A DNA stretch of 64,000 nt from Devosia aquimaris (GCF_020169335.1 NZ_JAIEZN010000001.1:2531805-2595804), one strand, 5' to 3'; positions 53,440-62,496 are shown, counted from the stretch's first letter. Program-made: numbers and translations. Notes: a model not told the origin generated them from the sequence alone.

Positions 53440-53888
53440 CCGCCCCGGTTGGCGCGCCGTGCAAACGCCAGATGGGCCGGGCTGGGCTGGAACAGCGCCT
53501 CGTCGGGCACCAAGAGGCGCCCGCCCGGATGCAGCCGTACCGCCACGGCCCGATCCAAAGCCTGCGGCCGGGCGACAACCACGCTATAGTCATCCTCGAT
53601 TTCGATGATCCCCGCACGGAAAGCCTTGGCCGCATGCTCTTCCAACGCCAGGAAATTGCTGATCTCGAGCGGCCCGCCCAGGGCACGTGGCCTGATGGCG
53701 ACCACTTCGAGATGGGGATGGATGAGCCCGACATCGGGCAGGAACTGTTCCCCGGTGATGGCGCAGCGATAGCGGTAGCTCATCAGCACCAGGCGATAGA
53801 TGGCCTCATAGGCCTCCAGCGGCGCGCCGGCCTCAAAGCCGCGCTGCCCCTCTTCGCTCCACCCCCGGTCATCACGGGACGTCGCCAT
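53436..53888 (-). CDS. HNH-like protein with altered active site
   Basis: 150 residues from the ATG at 53886-53888 with GGAG upstream. The middle segment [68 protein letters not shown] follows the layout of HNH nucleases of the restriction-associated type (Cys, hydrophobic turn, Gly-Gly-Pro, Asn, His, Phe-x-x-Gly). The expected AAH of the first motif reads VVAI at 62-65, so a catalytic histidine appears lost, while Asn78 and His85 remain. It may bind DNA without cutting it. It lies antisense between nadA and nadB. Confidence 0.6.
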   Translation of the reverse strand: MATSRDDRGWSEEGQRGFEAGAPLEAYEAIYRLVLMSYRYRCAITGEQFLPDVGLIHPHLEVVAIRPRALGGPLEISNFLALEEHAAKAFRAGIIEIEDDYSVVVARPQALDRAVAVRLHPGGRLLVPDEALFQPSPAHLAFARRANRGG

Positions 53889-53962
53889 TGTCAGGCTCCG
53901 GGCTTGCTCCGGAGACAACCTTACGGGCAATTACCTAGATTGAGAACTACCAGGACCCGACC

Positions 53963-55549
53963 ATGAGCATTTTCGACAATAGCCTGAATGCCGACGGTGC
54001 GCTGATCGTCGGGGCGGGCCTGGCGGGCCTGTTCACCGCCCTCAAGCTGGCGCCACGCCCGGTGACGGTGCTCTCGCCCAAGCCGCTGGGCATGGGCGCC
54101 TCTTCGGCCTGGGCCCAGGGCGGCGTCGCGGCAGCCGTGGGCAAGGGCGACAGCAGCCACGCCCATGCGCTGGACACCGAAATGGCTGGCGCCGGCATCG
54201 TCGACCACGGCATTGCCGAAAGCGTCACCGCCGAAGCCGCCGCCCGTATCGAGGACCTTGCCCGCTGGGGCACGCCCTTTGATCGCGACGATTTCGGCAA
54301 TTATGCGCTGGGCAAGGAAGCCGCCCATTCGGCCAATCGCATCGTCAAGGTCGAGGGCGACCGGGCCGGCTGGGCCATCATGCAAGCCATCATCGCCGAA
54401 GTGCGCCGCACGCCGTCCATCCGCGTGGTGGAAGGCATTACCGCGCTGAGCCTGGCGCGGGACAATGGCCGCATCGTCGGCGTCTTCGGTCGGCGCCTGG
54501 GCGACCGCTATTCCGAGCCGGTGTTCATCCGTGCCCGCGCCACTGTTCTGGCCGCCGGCGGGCTGGGCGGGCTCTATGCTGTCACCACCAATCCCCCCGG
54601 CGTACGTGGTCATGCCATGGGCATGGCCGCCCGCGCCGGTGCTCTGATTGCCGACGCCGAATTCGTGCAGTTCCACCCCACCGCCATCGCCACCGGCGCA
54701 GATCCGGCCCCGCTGGCCACCGAGGCCTTGCGCGGCGAAGGTGCCATTCTGGTTAATGATCTGGGCGAGCGCTTCATGCCCGCCATTCATCCCGACGCCG
54801 AACTGGCCCCGCGCGACATTGTCGCCCGCGCCAACTTCCGACAGATCCAGTCGGGGCGAAAAGTGTTCCTCGATACCCGCCAGGTGCTGGGCGCCGATAT
54901 CCTGACCCGCTTCCCCACTGTCGCCCAATACTGCCTCGACGCCGGCATCGACCCTGTCGCCGGCATGATCCCGGTGACCCCGGCAGCGCATTTCCACATG
55001 GGCGGCGTCAAGGTGGATGAGCGCGGTCGCTCGTCCCTCCCCGGCCTCTGGGTCTGCGGCGAGGCCAGTTGCACGGGCCTGCATGGCGCCAATCGCCTGG
55101 CCTCCAACTCGCTGCTCGAAGCCACCGTCTATGGCGCCCGCATTGCCGAGGATATCAGCGGGCTCGAGCCGGTGCGCAGCCTCTTGCCCTTCAAGGGCAT
55201 CGAATGGGACGAGGCCGAAGGCGCCAAGGCCGAACAGGTGCTGCGCGACCTGCCCGCCGTGCAGGAGCTGCGCCGCGTCATGACCGATCTCGTGGGCGTT
55301 GAGCGTGACGCCACCGGCCTGCGGGCGGCGCTGCGCGCAATCGCCCGGCTCGAAGCCACGGCCGAGCATGTGACCAGCGCCTATCTCAACATGACCACAT
55401 CAGCCACGCTTGTGGCTGCGGCGGCACTCAAGCGCACCGAAAGCCGGGGTGGCCACTTCCGCACCGACTTCCCCCAGACCGACGAAACCTGGGAGCACCA
55501 CACCACCATGGGGCTCGACGAGGCGCTGGCCATCCGTGCCGGGGCTTGA
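53963..55549 (+). CDS. nadB: L-aspartate oxidase
   Basis: 528 residues. The FAD dinucleotide fold is LIVGAGLAGLFTALKLA; SSAWAQGGVAAAVGKGDSSHAHALDT, HPTAIA and HFHMGGVKVDERGRSSLPGLWVCGEASCTGLHGANRLASNSLLE are NadB/succinate dehydrogenase-type flavoprotein stretches. It oxidises aspartate to iminoaspartate for NadA. No nadC follows. The N-terminus matches family starts well. A TTG-initiated small frame overlaps its stop codon (TTGA). Confidence 0.93.
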   Translation: MSIFDNSLNADGALIVGAGLAGLFTALKLAPRPVTVLSPKPLGMGASSAWAQGGVAAAVGKGDSSHAHALDTEMAGAGIVDHGIAESVTAEAAARIEDLARWGTPFDRDDFGNYALGKEAAHSANRIVKVEGDRAGWAIMQAIIAEVRRTPSIRVVEGITALSLARDNGRIVGVFGRRLGDRYSEPVFIRARATVLAAGGLGGLYAVTTNPPGVRGHAMGMAARAGALIADAEFVQFHPTAIATGADPAPLATEALRGEGAILVNDLGERFMPAIHPDAELAPRDIVARANFRQIQSGRKVFLDTRQVLGADILTRFPTVAQYCLDAGIDPVAGMIPVTPAAHFHMGGVKVDERGRSSLPGLWVCGEASCTGLHGANRLASNSLLEATVYGARIAEDISGLEPVRSLLPFKGIEWDEAEGAKAEQVLRDLPAVQELRRVMTDLVGVERDATGLRAALRAIARLEATAEHVTSAYLNMTTSATLVAAAALKRTESRGGHFRTDFPQTDETWEHHTTMGLDEALAIRAGA

Positions 55550-55725
55550 CGGAAGAACGCGAAGCCAAGCGCGCCTGGAAACTGGCCGAGCTGAAGAAGG
55601 CGCTACAGGAAGGCCTTGATAGCGGCGAACCCGAGCGGTGGGACAGCGCCGACGCCACCAAGGCCGAAGGGCGCCGCATCCTGCACGCCGCCCGGGACAT
55701 CGGCCCCGACCTTCTGGCCGAGTGA
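55546..55725 (+). CDS. Short protein resembling a ParD-type antitoxin C-terminus
   Basis: 59 residues, beginning at a TTG that overlaps the nadB stop codon. The segment AKRAWKLAELKKALQEGLDSGEPERWDSADA resembles the toxin-binding tail of ParD/CC2985-like antitoxins (LRAALxEGxxSGxxxxFD), but the N-terminal ribbon-helix-helix DNA-binding part is missing and there is no ParE-like toxin gene beside it. It may be a degenerate remnant, a stand-alone antitoxin tail, or an unrelated helical protein coupled to nadB. Start codon and coding status are uncertain. Confidence 0.4.
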   Translation: MTEEREAKRAWKLAELKKALQEGLDSGEPERWDSADATKAEGRRILHAARDIGPDLLAE

Positions 55726-56601
55726 TCACTCTGCCAAGAGATACGTCGCCACCGCGGCGCGATCCTCGGCCGTCCAGTGCGATGTGCCATCGCTGATGAC
55801 CTCGCCCATGGCGCCGCCGAGCACGTCAAACCCCGGCGTGAAGCCATCTTCGAGCGTCTGCGCCAGGCTGGCCACGTCATAGCCGGCCTCGACAAGCGCA
55901 TCGCGCGTCAGGGACGGCGCCTTGCCGCCCGTGCCGCCCGGTGAACCGGTCAGCAGCGCGCTGCGATCAACCGCGCCCAGGGCATTGCGCGGGGAGTGGC
56001 AGGCCACGCAATGGGCCGGGCCCATCACCAGATATTTGCCGCGATTATAGACCTCGGACTGCGCCGGATCCGGCTCGAAGCGCCCCGGTGAGAAGAACAG
56101 GTTCTTCCAGCCCGACATGGCTAGGCGGATATTGAACGGGAACGGAATGTCGCTGTCCGCTGCCGGCGTGCTCACCGGTTCGGTGGCCATCAACGCGGCA
56201 TAGAGATCGACAATGTCCTGGTCGCTCATCAGCGTATAGTTCTCATAGGGGAAGGCGGGGTAGAGATTGCCCTGCGGCCCCATGCCATTGCTCATGGCAT
56301 CATCAAACTGCGCCAGCGTCCACTTGCCGATCCCGGCGTCGGGATCGGATGTGATATTGGGCGGCACGAATGTGCCGAACGGGGTGCTGAGGCCTCTGCC
56401 CCCGGCCAGGAACCCGGTGCCGGCCTGATTGTTGGTGTGGCAGGCCACGCAACCCCCGACGCGGATCAGGTAATTGCCGCGCTCGACATCACCCACCAGC
56501 GTCAGGTCGCGCGCCGGGCCGGTCACCGGCTTGAGCATATAGGCCGCAACCCCGACCCCCAGCACGGCCACGATCGCCACCGCCCATGTCCAACGTCGCA
56601 T
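55726..56601 (-). CDS. Dihaem cytochrome c family protein
   Basis: 291 residues from the ATG at 56599-56601. An uncleaved or signal-type N-terminal helix (WTWAVAIVAVLGVGVAAYML) leads to two haem-binding motifs, both CVACH, near residues 50 and 200, each followed by a class I cytochrome domain with distal Met candidates. PFGTFVPPNITSDPDAGIGKWTLAQFDDAM is typical of the dihaem subunits of periplasmic alcohol/aldehyde dehydrogenases and of gluconate dehydrogenase cytochromes. No dehydrogenase subunit is adjacent. It follows the CcdA and thioredoxin genes. Confidence 0.87.
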   Translation of the reverse strand: MRRWTWAVAIVAVLGVGVAAYMLKPVTGPARDLTLVGDVERGNYLIRVGGCVACHTNNQAGTGFLAGGRGLSTPFGTFVPPNITSDPDAGIGKWTLAQFDDAMSNGMGPQGNLYPAFPYENYTLMSDQDIVDLYAALMATEPVSTPAADSDIPFPFNIRLAMSGWKNLFFSPGRFEPDPAQSEVYNRGKYLVMGPAHCVACHSPRNALGAVDRSALLTGSPGGTGGKAPSLTRDALVEAGYDVASLAQTLEDGFTPGFDVLGGAMGEVISDGTSHWTAEDRAAVATYLLAE

Positions 56602-56668
56602 CTCGTCGCCCCCATAACCGTCCGGGCGATACAAACAGACGATGGCACCGGATGCAATCAGACGGCGA

Positions 56669-57085
56669 TCACGTCCCCGCCAGATCGAGCAGGGCGGCGA
56701 TCTTGTCCTCGCGCGTTTCGGCCACCAGGCGTCCGAGTTCCGTCGTGCCGCGCATCAGCACCAGCGTCGAGCGGCGCGGGATGGCCAGGCTCTTGGCGAG
56801 TTCGCCATTGCCATAGGTGTCCCAATCCACCCGCACGATCGGAATGGCGGCATATTTGGCTTCCGCCTTGGTCAGGTCATCCAGCACCCGCTGCTGCGCC
56901 GCGCAGGTAACACACCAGCTGGCGTAGAAGTCGAGCAGATAGGGCTTGCCCCAGGCCTGCAGCTTGCTGAGGTTCTCCTGCGAATAGTCGGCGATTTCGA
57001 GGGCAGCGGCCGGCGGAACAAGCGCCGAGGTGGCGGCAAGCCCTGCCATCAGGGCCAGGACTGTGCGGCGGTCGAGATTGGTCAT
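56669..57085 (-). CDS. Exported thioredoxin-fold protein
   Basis: 138 residues from the ATG at 57083-57085. The signal sequence contains DRRTVLALMAGLAA, a possible Tat motif, with cleavage near AAALE at about 29. The active site is WCVTC in LLDFYASWCVTCAAQQRVLDDL, similar to DsbD gamma domain / TlpA-like periplasmic reductases. It is encoded 17 bp after a CcdA-type electron conduit and before a c-type cytochrome, so it likely keeps apocytochrome or another periplasmic thiol reduced. Confidence 0.87.
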   Translation of the reverse strand: MTNLDRRTVLALMAGLAATSALVPPAAALEIADYSQENLSKLQAWGKPYLLDFYASWCVTCAAQQRVLDDLTKAEAKYAAIPIVRVDWDTYGNGELAKSLAIPRRSTLVLMRGTTELGRLVAETREDKIAALLDLAGT

Positions 57086-57102
57086 CTTGAACTCCAAGGT
57101 TG

Positions 57103-57819
57103 CTAGAGGCTGACGGAAAATTCGGTGAACCAGCTGGGCAGCGTGGTCAGCGCCCAGCCCTCCACCACGCGGTCGAGATGAAAGATGATGGCCAGCCCCA
57201 CCACGACCAGGCCCACGCCCAGGATCGTCTTGGCATGCGGCGTGATGGCCGAGAGTGCGGCGCGACGGCTGGCAATGAGCGAACGGGCACCATAGGACAG
57301 CGCCAGCATGACCGTGGCTGCGCCGGCTGAGAACATCACCATGATGGCAAAGGCCAGCAGCAGGTTTTCCCCCTGCGCGGCCAGGCCGATGGCGCCACCC
57401 AGCGTCGGGCCGATGCAAGGCGACCAGGCCAGGCCCAGAAGCGCCCCGGCGACAAACTCGCCGCCCAGCCCACGCCCCTCCACCTGCCCCATCAGCTGCG
57501 TGCCACCGGTGGCGGCGGCGCCGGCCAGGCGCGAGAAGCCCATCTGCGCCTGGGGCACCAGTTGCACCAGGCCAAAGGCCACCATCAGCCAGCCCGCGCC
57601 GACCGTGATCTGGTCCTGCGTCAGGCCCGTGGCCCGCGTCAGCGCGAATATGGAGATGCCCGCCAGCGTGAAACTCACCGCCAGCCCCGATGCCATGGCC
57701 AGCGGCCCCAGGGGATGGCGCGCCACCGAGCCGGCCGCAACAAGCGGCAGCAGCGGCAGCACGCAGGGGTTGAGCAGCGTCAGCAGTCCTGCGGCATAGG
57801 CGACAATCAGTTCAAACAC
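57103..57819 (-). CDS. CcdA-type transmembrane thiol-electron transporter
   Basis: 238 residues from a GTG at 57817-57819. Six hydrophobic segments are visible, with the redox cysteines in LLNPCVLPLLPLV (helix 1) and LAWSPCIGPTLGG (helix 4), the hallmark of CcdA/DsbD-beta proteins. It moves reducing equivalents from cytoplasmic thioredoxin across the membrane. The partner is almost surely the exported thioredoxin-fold protein encoded 17 bp downstream. Confidence 0.9.
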   Translation of the reverse strand: MFELIVAYAAGLLTLLNPCVLPLLPLVAAGSVARHPLGPLAMASGLAVSFTLAGISIFALTRATGLTQDQITVGAGWLMVAFGLVQLVPQAQMGFSRLAGAAATGGTQLMGQVEGRGLGGEFVAGALLGLAWSPCIGPTLGGAIGLAAQGENLLLAFAIMVMFSAGAATVMLALSYGARSLIASRRAALSAITPHAKTILGVGLVVVGLAIIFHLDRVVEGWALTTLPSWFTEFSVSL

Positions 57820-57922
57820 GGCATGGCCCCGTCATCCGCTGTTGCAGAAGATACGCATGCCATTCGCGTTTGGACCCGCCGGGGTTACAGCGGGTTCATC
57901 ACCTCGTCGTGACCAGCCCCCT

Positions 57923-58900
57923 TCAGGCGCCCAGGACGGCGTCGACTTCAGCGCGGGTCGGCGGCTTGCACCCCTTGCGGCCACAGTTGATGCCGGCAAC
58001 CACCGCGCCATAGCGCAGCATCTCGGCCAGTTGCCCATCATCGAGCTGCCCCAGGCCATCTGCATTCAACAGGCCGCGTTCACTGAGCCAGGAGAGCGTG
58101 CCGGCCATCAGGCTGTCGCCGGCCCCAACCGTGTCGCCAAACACCGGCGGCTTGTAGATGGCCGCATTGGCCGTGCCCTTCGCCGTGAAGGCGCGCGAGC
58201 CCTTGTCGCCCAGGGTCACGATCACCAGCTGGCAATTGGGCCGCGCCAGCAAGTCGGCAGCATGCTGGTCGATGCTCTTGGCACTGTCGAGTGCCTCGAG
58301 ATCCTCCTCGGACACCTTGACCAGATGCGCCAGATCGAGGAAGCGAGACAGCCGCGCCTTGTAGCCGGCAAAATCATCGACCAGGCTCGGCCGCACATTG
58401 GGGTCGATCGAGATCGTCGCGCCCTTGGCCACCGCTGCGTTGACCACCTTGAGCCAGGCCTCGGCCTCGTCCGGCTTGATCGGGCAGAAGCCGCCGATCT
58501 GATAGACCTCGAGCTTTTCGGGCAGCGCGGCAATGGCCTTGTCGGCGTCAATGGCGCCATCGGCGGCACGGTAGAAACCGTAGCGCGCATTGTGATTGGC
58601 GTCGAAATTGATCACGGCAAGCGTGGTGTATTCCTTGACGCGCTCAGCCAGCAACGGCGTCACGCCCGCTGCATTGAGCGGCCCCAGCAGATAGTCGCCG
58701 AAGGCGTCGGCCGAGATCGGGCACAGAAAGCCGGTGTCATTGCCCAGCTTGGCCAGGGCAATCGCGCAATTATAGGGGGAACCACCCGGATGGGCCGTCA
58801 TGACGATCTGGTTTTCGCCATCGCGCCCGATCACGTCGCCGCCAGGCAGCACAACCTCGGCCTTGAGATCGATCAGGCTTTCGCCACCCACCACGAACAT
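57923..58900 (-). CDS. PfkB-family carbohydrate kinase
   Basis: 325 residues from the ATG at 58898-58900 with GAGGAGG upstream. The ribokinase-fold signatures are GGESLIDL, HPGGSPYNCAIALAKLG near the start and FGDTVGAGDSLMAGTLSW with the catalytic Asp near 260. The closest match by eye is fructokinase. It is divergent from the TRAP transporter genes, but TRAP systems usually carry acids, so a functional link to them is not certain. Confidence 0.85.
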   Translation of the reverse strand: MFVVGGESLIDLKAEVVLPGGDVIGRDGENQIVMTAHPGGSPYNCAIALAKLGNDTGFLCPISADAFGDYLLGPLNAAGVTPLLAERVKEYTTLAVINFDANHNARYGFYRAADGAIDADKAIAALPEKLEVYQIGGFCPIKPDEAEAWLKVVNAAVAKGATISIDPNVRPSLVDDFAGYKARLSRFLDLAHLVKVSEEDLEALDSAKSIDQHAADLLARPNCQLVIVTLGDKGSRAFTAKGTANAAIYKPPVFGDTVGAGDSLMAGTLSWLSERGLLNADGLGQLDDGQLAEMLRYGAVVAGINCGRKGCKPPTRAEVDAVLGA

Positions 58901-59128
58901 GCAAATCCTCCTCAAGCCGGCGCGCCCTGCGCATTTGCCAGCGACATATCACTTTTGCCCAGCCTGTCACCAGTGCGTCCACCGCGGGCTACGACAAATC
59001 TGGATACAGAATGCCCTTGGCATCACCCTTTGTGTTGACCTGATGCCGCGATGCTGTGCAATCCTAGTGCAAAGCCACCAGCGCGGGATTTAACCCGCCA
59101 GAAGGGCAATAGGCATCAGGAGGATAAT

Positions 59129-59695
59129 GTGCAGGCACTGGCCACGCTTGTGCGCGCGATAAGCGCACTGAACAAATGGGTTGGTGAGGCGCTCTCCTGG
59201 CTCGCACTGGTGTGCGTCCTGGTCTGTTTCACCGTGGTCGTGCAGCGCTATGTGTTCAGCACCAGCACTTTGTGGATGCAGGATCTCTATGTCTGGGTCA
59301 GCGGCGCCATGTTCACCGGCGTCGCCGGCTTTGCCCTGATGCGCGACGATCATGTGCGCGTCGATATTTTCTATCGGCCGGCCTCGGTTCGCCGCAAGGC
59401 CATGGCTGATCTCTTCGGCGTCGCCGTCTTCCTGCTGCCCTTCATGTATGTGGTCTTCCACTATGGCTGGCCGGCCATCGCCCGCTCCTGGAGCTATTAC
59501 GAGGCCTCCAGCAATGTCGGCGGCATGCCGGGACTGTTCGTGCTCAAGAGCTTCATCCTGGTCTTTGCGGCCCTGGTGGGCCTGCAGGGCATTGCCATGG
59601 CGGCCCGCGCCATCCTGGTGCTGGCGGGTGAGGAAGACCGCCTGCCCCCCCACCTGCGCTATGCCCGTGACAGCCATGTGGAGACCGCCCTGTGA
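59129..59695 (+). CDS. TRAP transporter small permease (DctQ family)
   Basis: 188 residues from a GTG at 59129 with CAGGAGG upstream. Four membrane helices are visible (near 24-44, 58-78, 100-120 and 142-165). LWMQDLYVWVSGAMFTGVAGFALMRDDHVRVDIFY is the DctQ signature. The stop overlaps the large-permease start by 4 bp (GTGA), so the two are co-translated. Confidence 0.9.
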   Translation: MQALATLVRAISALNKWVGEALSWLALVCVLVCFTVVVQRYVFSTSTLWMQDLYVWVSGAMFTGVAGFALMRDDHVRVDIFYRPASVRRKAMADLFGVAVFLLPFMYVVFHYGWPAIARSWSYYEASSNVGGMPGLFVLKSFILVFAALVGLQGIAMAARAILVLAGEEDRLPPHLRYARDSHVETAL

Positions 59696-61083
59696 GCCAG
59701 ATCCTGATTGGCGAAATCCTCGCCTGCCTGATGTTCGTGGGCGTGATCGGCGTCTTGCTGATCGGCTTTCCCGTCGCCTTCTCCCTCGCCGGCACCGCCC
59801 TGATCTTCGGCCTCGTCGGCTGGCTCCTGGGGGTCTATGACCCCTCCAACTATGGCTCGCTCATTGGCCGCTACATCGGGCTGATGAGCAGCGAAACCCT
59901 GGTGGCGGTGCCGCTCTTCGTCTTCATGGGCGTGATGCTGGAGCGCTCCGGCATTGCCGAACGCCTGCTGCTGACCATGGGCAAGCTCTTTGGCAATCTG
60001 CGCGGCGGCCTGGGCATCTCGGTCATCCTGGTGGGCGCCATGCTGGCCGCCTCCACCGGCGTCGTCGGCGCCACGGTGGTCACCATGGGCCTGATCTCCC
60101 TGCCCGCCATGCTGCGCGCCGGCTATGATCCCAAGCTGGCCACCGGCGTCATCTGCGCTTCGGGCACGCTGGGCCAGATCATCCCGCCCTCGACCGTGCT
60201 GATCTTCATGGGCGACATGCTCTCGGGCATCAATGCCCAGGTGCAGATGGAAAAGGGCAATTTCGCGCCCGAACCCGTCTCGGTCGGCGCCCTCTTTGCC
60301 GGTGCGCTGCTGCCGGGCATCCTGCTGGTGGGGCTCTATCTGGTCTGGGTGATCTTCAAGGCAATCACCGACCCCAAATCCGCCCCCGCCACGCCGGTGC
60401 CCGCCCCCGAGAAAAAGGACCTGGGCCGCGAAGTCATGGTGGCGCTGGTACCCCCGCTGCTGCTGATCGTGGCCGTGCTCGGCTCCATCCTGGGCGGCAT
60501 TGCCACCCCGACCGAAGCCGCCTCCGTCGGCTCGGTTGGCGCCATCGTTCTGGCCATCGCCAACCGCAAGTTCACCGTGTCGATCCTGCGTCAGGCCGTG
60601 GTCTCGACCGCCACCATCACCTCGATGGTGTTCATCATCCTGTTCGGCGCCGCTGTGTTCTCGGTGGTGTTCCGCATGATGGGCGGCGACAATCTGGTGC
60701 ACGCCTTCCTCTCCAACATGCCGGGCGGCGCCTTGGGGGCCACCATCATCGTGATGGCCATCATGTTCCTGCTGGGCTTTATCCTGGACACCTTCGAGAT
60801 CATCTTCATCGTCATCCCCATCACCGCACCGGTGCTGCTGACGCTGGGTGTCGACCCGATCTGGCTGGGCGTGATGGTGGGGGTGAACCTGCAGACCAGC
60901 TTCCTCACCCCGCCCTTCGGCTTTGCCCTGTTCTATCTGCGCGGGGTTGCGCCCTCGGGCGTGCGCACCGGCATGATCTACCGCGGCGTGGTGCCCTTTG
61001 TGGCCCTTCAGATCGTGGGCCTGGCCCTGCTCTTCATCTTCCCCCAGCTGGTCACCTGGTTGCCGGGCGTGCTCTACAAATAG
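59692..61083 (+). CDS. TRAP transporter large permease (DctM family)
   Basis: 463 residues, start GTG 59692. About twelve hydrophobic segments; GLISLPAMLRAGYDPKLATGVICASGTLGQIIPPSTVLIFMGDM and ATPTEAASVGSVGAIVLA are the DctM family motifs. With the small permease it forms a Na+-coupled importer that works with the substrate-binding protein encoded convergently at 61147. A bidirectional terminator separates them. Confidence 0.93.
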   Translation: MSQILIGEILACLMFVGVIGVLLIGFPVAFSLAGTALIFGLVGWLLGVYDPSNYGSLIGRYIGLMSSETLVAVPLFVFMGVMLERSGIAERLLLTMGKLFGNLRGGLGISVILVGAMLAASTGVVGATVVTMGLISLPAMLRAGYDPKLATGVICASGTLGQIIPPSTVLIFMGDMLSGINAQVQMEKGNFAPEPVSVGALFAGALLPGILLVGLYLVWVIFKAITDPKSAPATPVPAPEKKDLGREVMVALVPPLLLIVAVLGSILGGIATPTEAASVGSVGAIVLAIANRKFTVSILRQAVVSTATITSMVFIILFGAAVFSVVFRMMGGDNLVHAFLSNMPGGALGATIIVMAIMFLLGFILDTFEIIFIVIPITAPVLLTLGVDPIWLGVMVGVNLQTSFLTPPFGFALFYLRGVAPSGVRTGMIYRGVVPFVALQIVGLALLFIFPQLVTWLPGVLYK

Positions 61084-61100
61084 GCCGAGAGCGGCCAGCA

Positions 61101-61128
61101 AAAAGCCCGGGCCTGCGCCCGGGCTTTT
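61101..61128. terminator. Bidirectional intrinsic terminator between the TRAP genes
   Basis: A perfect 12-bp stem AAAAGCCCGGGC / GCCCGGGCTTTT around CTGC, with A and T runs at each end, serves both the dctM-type gene (plus) and the dctP-type gene (minus). Confidence 0.95.
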
Positions 61129-61146
61129 CTCTGTCGGCCAGGCCGA

Positions 61147-62247
61147 TCAGGTGTACTTGATGTACTTTTCGCGGGCGACCAGGAACGGGGCATCGGTGCC
61201 CTCGGTGCGCTCGCGCAGCAGGTTGAAGGCCGAGATGAAGCTCTCGGCGGTTTCCTTGGTGAGTGCATCGCCGCCTTCGCGGATCTCGGCGATCACTTCC
61301 ATGGCCGCCTTGGCGCCGGCTTCGAGGATTTCCTCGGGGAAGCGGCGCACCTGCACGCCATGCTCGTCGACCAGCGCGCGCAGTGCACGCGGGTCATTGG
61401 CATACATATCCGATGCCACATCGTCATAGGACGCCTGGGCACAGACCGCGACCAGCTCCTGCAGGTCCTCGGGCAGCTCGGCCAGCTTGGCCTTGTTGAC
61501 CACCAGTTCGGTGGCCAGGCCCGGCTCGACGAAGCTGGGGAAGTAGTAGTTCTTGGCCACCTGGTAGAAGCCCAGCGCCAGGTCATTGTAGGGACCGACG
61601 AACTCGGCCGCATCGAGCGTGCCCGACTGCAGCGCGGCAAAGATTTCGCCGGCCGCCATATTGGTCACCGAGGCGCCCAGCTTGCCCCACACCTGGCCAC
61701 CCAGGCCCGGCGTACGGAAGCGCAGGCCCTGCAGGTCCGCCACACCGGTCAGCTCGTTCTTGAACCAGCCGCCGGCCTGCGTGCCGGTGTCACCCGACAG
61801 ATAGCCCTTGAGACCGAACTGGTCGTAGATCTTGTCCCACTGTTCCTGGCCGCCCAGATAGCGCACCCAGGCCGCCAGCTCGCGGCTGGTCATGCCATAG
61901 GGAACACCGGTGAAAAAGCTCAGGCCCTGGCTCTTGTTCTGCCAGTAATAGGCAGCGCCATGGCTCATTTCGGCCGAACCATCGATCACCGCGTCCAGCG
62001 CCTGCAGACCCGGCACCATTTCGCCGGCGGCGAACACCTGCACGGTCAGCCGGCCACCGGACGCCTTGGTGATGCGATCGGCCAGCTTCTGCGCGCCAAC
62101 GCCCAGGCCCGGGAAGTTCTTGGGCCAGGTGGTGACCATGCGCCAGGTGATGTTGCCCTGCGCGATTGCCGGCGTCGCCAGCGTTGCCGCCGCGGCTGCG
62201 CCGATAGTGGCAACCGATGCGGACTTGAAGAACTCGCGTCTTTTCAT
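61147..62247 (-). CDS. TRAP transporter substrate-binding protein (DctP family, keto/hydroxy-acid type)
   Basis: 366 residues from the ATG at 62245-62247 with GGGAGAAGAG upstream. A Tat signal (KRREFFKSASVATIGAAAAATLATPAIA) precedes TWRMVTTWPKNFPGLGVGAQKLADRI. The pattern with MSHGAAYYWQNKSQGLSFFTGVPYGM and GTQAGGWFKNEL resembles the lactate / 2-oxoacid binding proteins of the TakP-TTHA0766 type. It should deliver an organic acid to the permeases encoded convergently. It lies in a separate transcription unit from them, which is less usual. Confidence 0.9.
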   Translation of the reverse strand: MKRREFFKSASVATIGAAAAATLATPAIAQGNITWRMVTTWPKNFPGLGVGAQKLADRITKASGGRLTVQVFAAGEMVPGLQALDAVIDGSAEMSHGAAYYWQNKSQGLSFFTGVPYGMTSRELAAWVRYLGGQEQWDKIYDQFGLKGYLSGDTGTQAGGWFKNELTGVADLQGLRFRTPGLGGQVWGKLGASVTNMAAGEIFAALQSGTLDAAEFVGPYNDLALGFYQVAKNYYFPSFVEPGLATELVVNKAKLAELPEDLQELVAVCAQASYDDVASDMYANDPRALRALVDEHGVQVRRFPEEILEAGAKAAMEVIAEIREGGDALTKETAESFISAFNLLRERTEGTDAPFLVAREKYIKYT

Positions 62248-62496
62248 TCTCTTCTCCCTTTGTGTCGTTCGCGCGCTGCGGCGCGAAAGCCGGTATCGGT
62301 GCCACCTCTCCCAAAACAGCCCGACCCAGTCTTGCCTACAAGACCAACCCGCTGCGGCTCTGTCCAGCATCATGTTGCGGCCAGTGGCGCCCCGTCCGTC
62401 AAAAATCTTTCGCGCCCCCGGGATTAAACCGCCGCGAACGGTGTTGTTGCCTGTACGGGACGCAACCGCGGACCCGAACCTAGGAGGGAACATCCC
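62248..62496. promoter_or_regulatory. Promoter region of dctP-type gene and of the YxxxxD-protein gene
   Basis: 249 bp without a gene. CGGGATTAAACCGC at 62419-62432 resembles the GGAATAAA-type -35 elements recognised by some ECF sigma factors and lies about 65-75 bp upstream of the secreted-protein gene; the -10 is not clear. This is a suggestion only. Confidence 0.3.
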
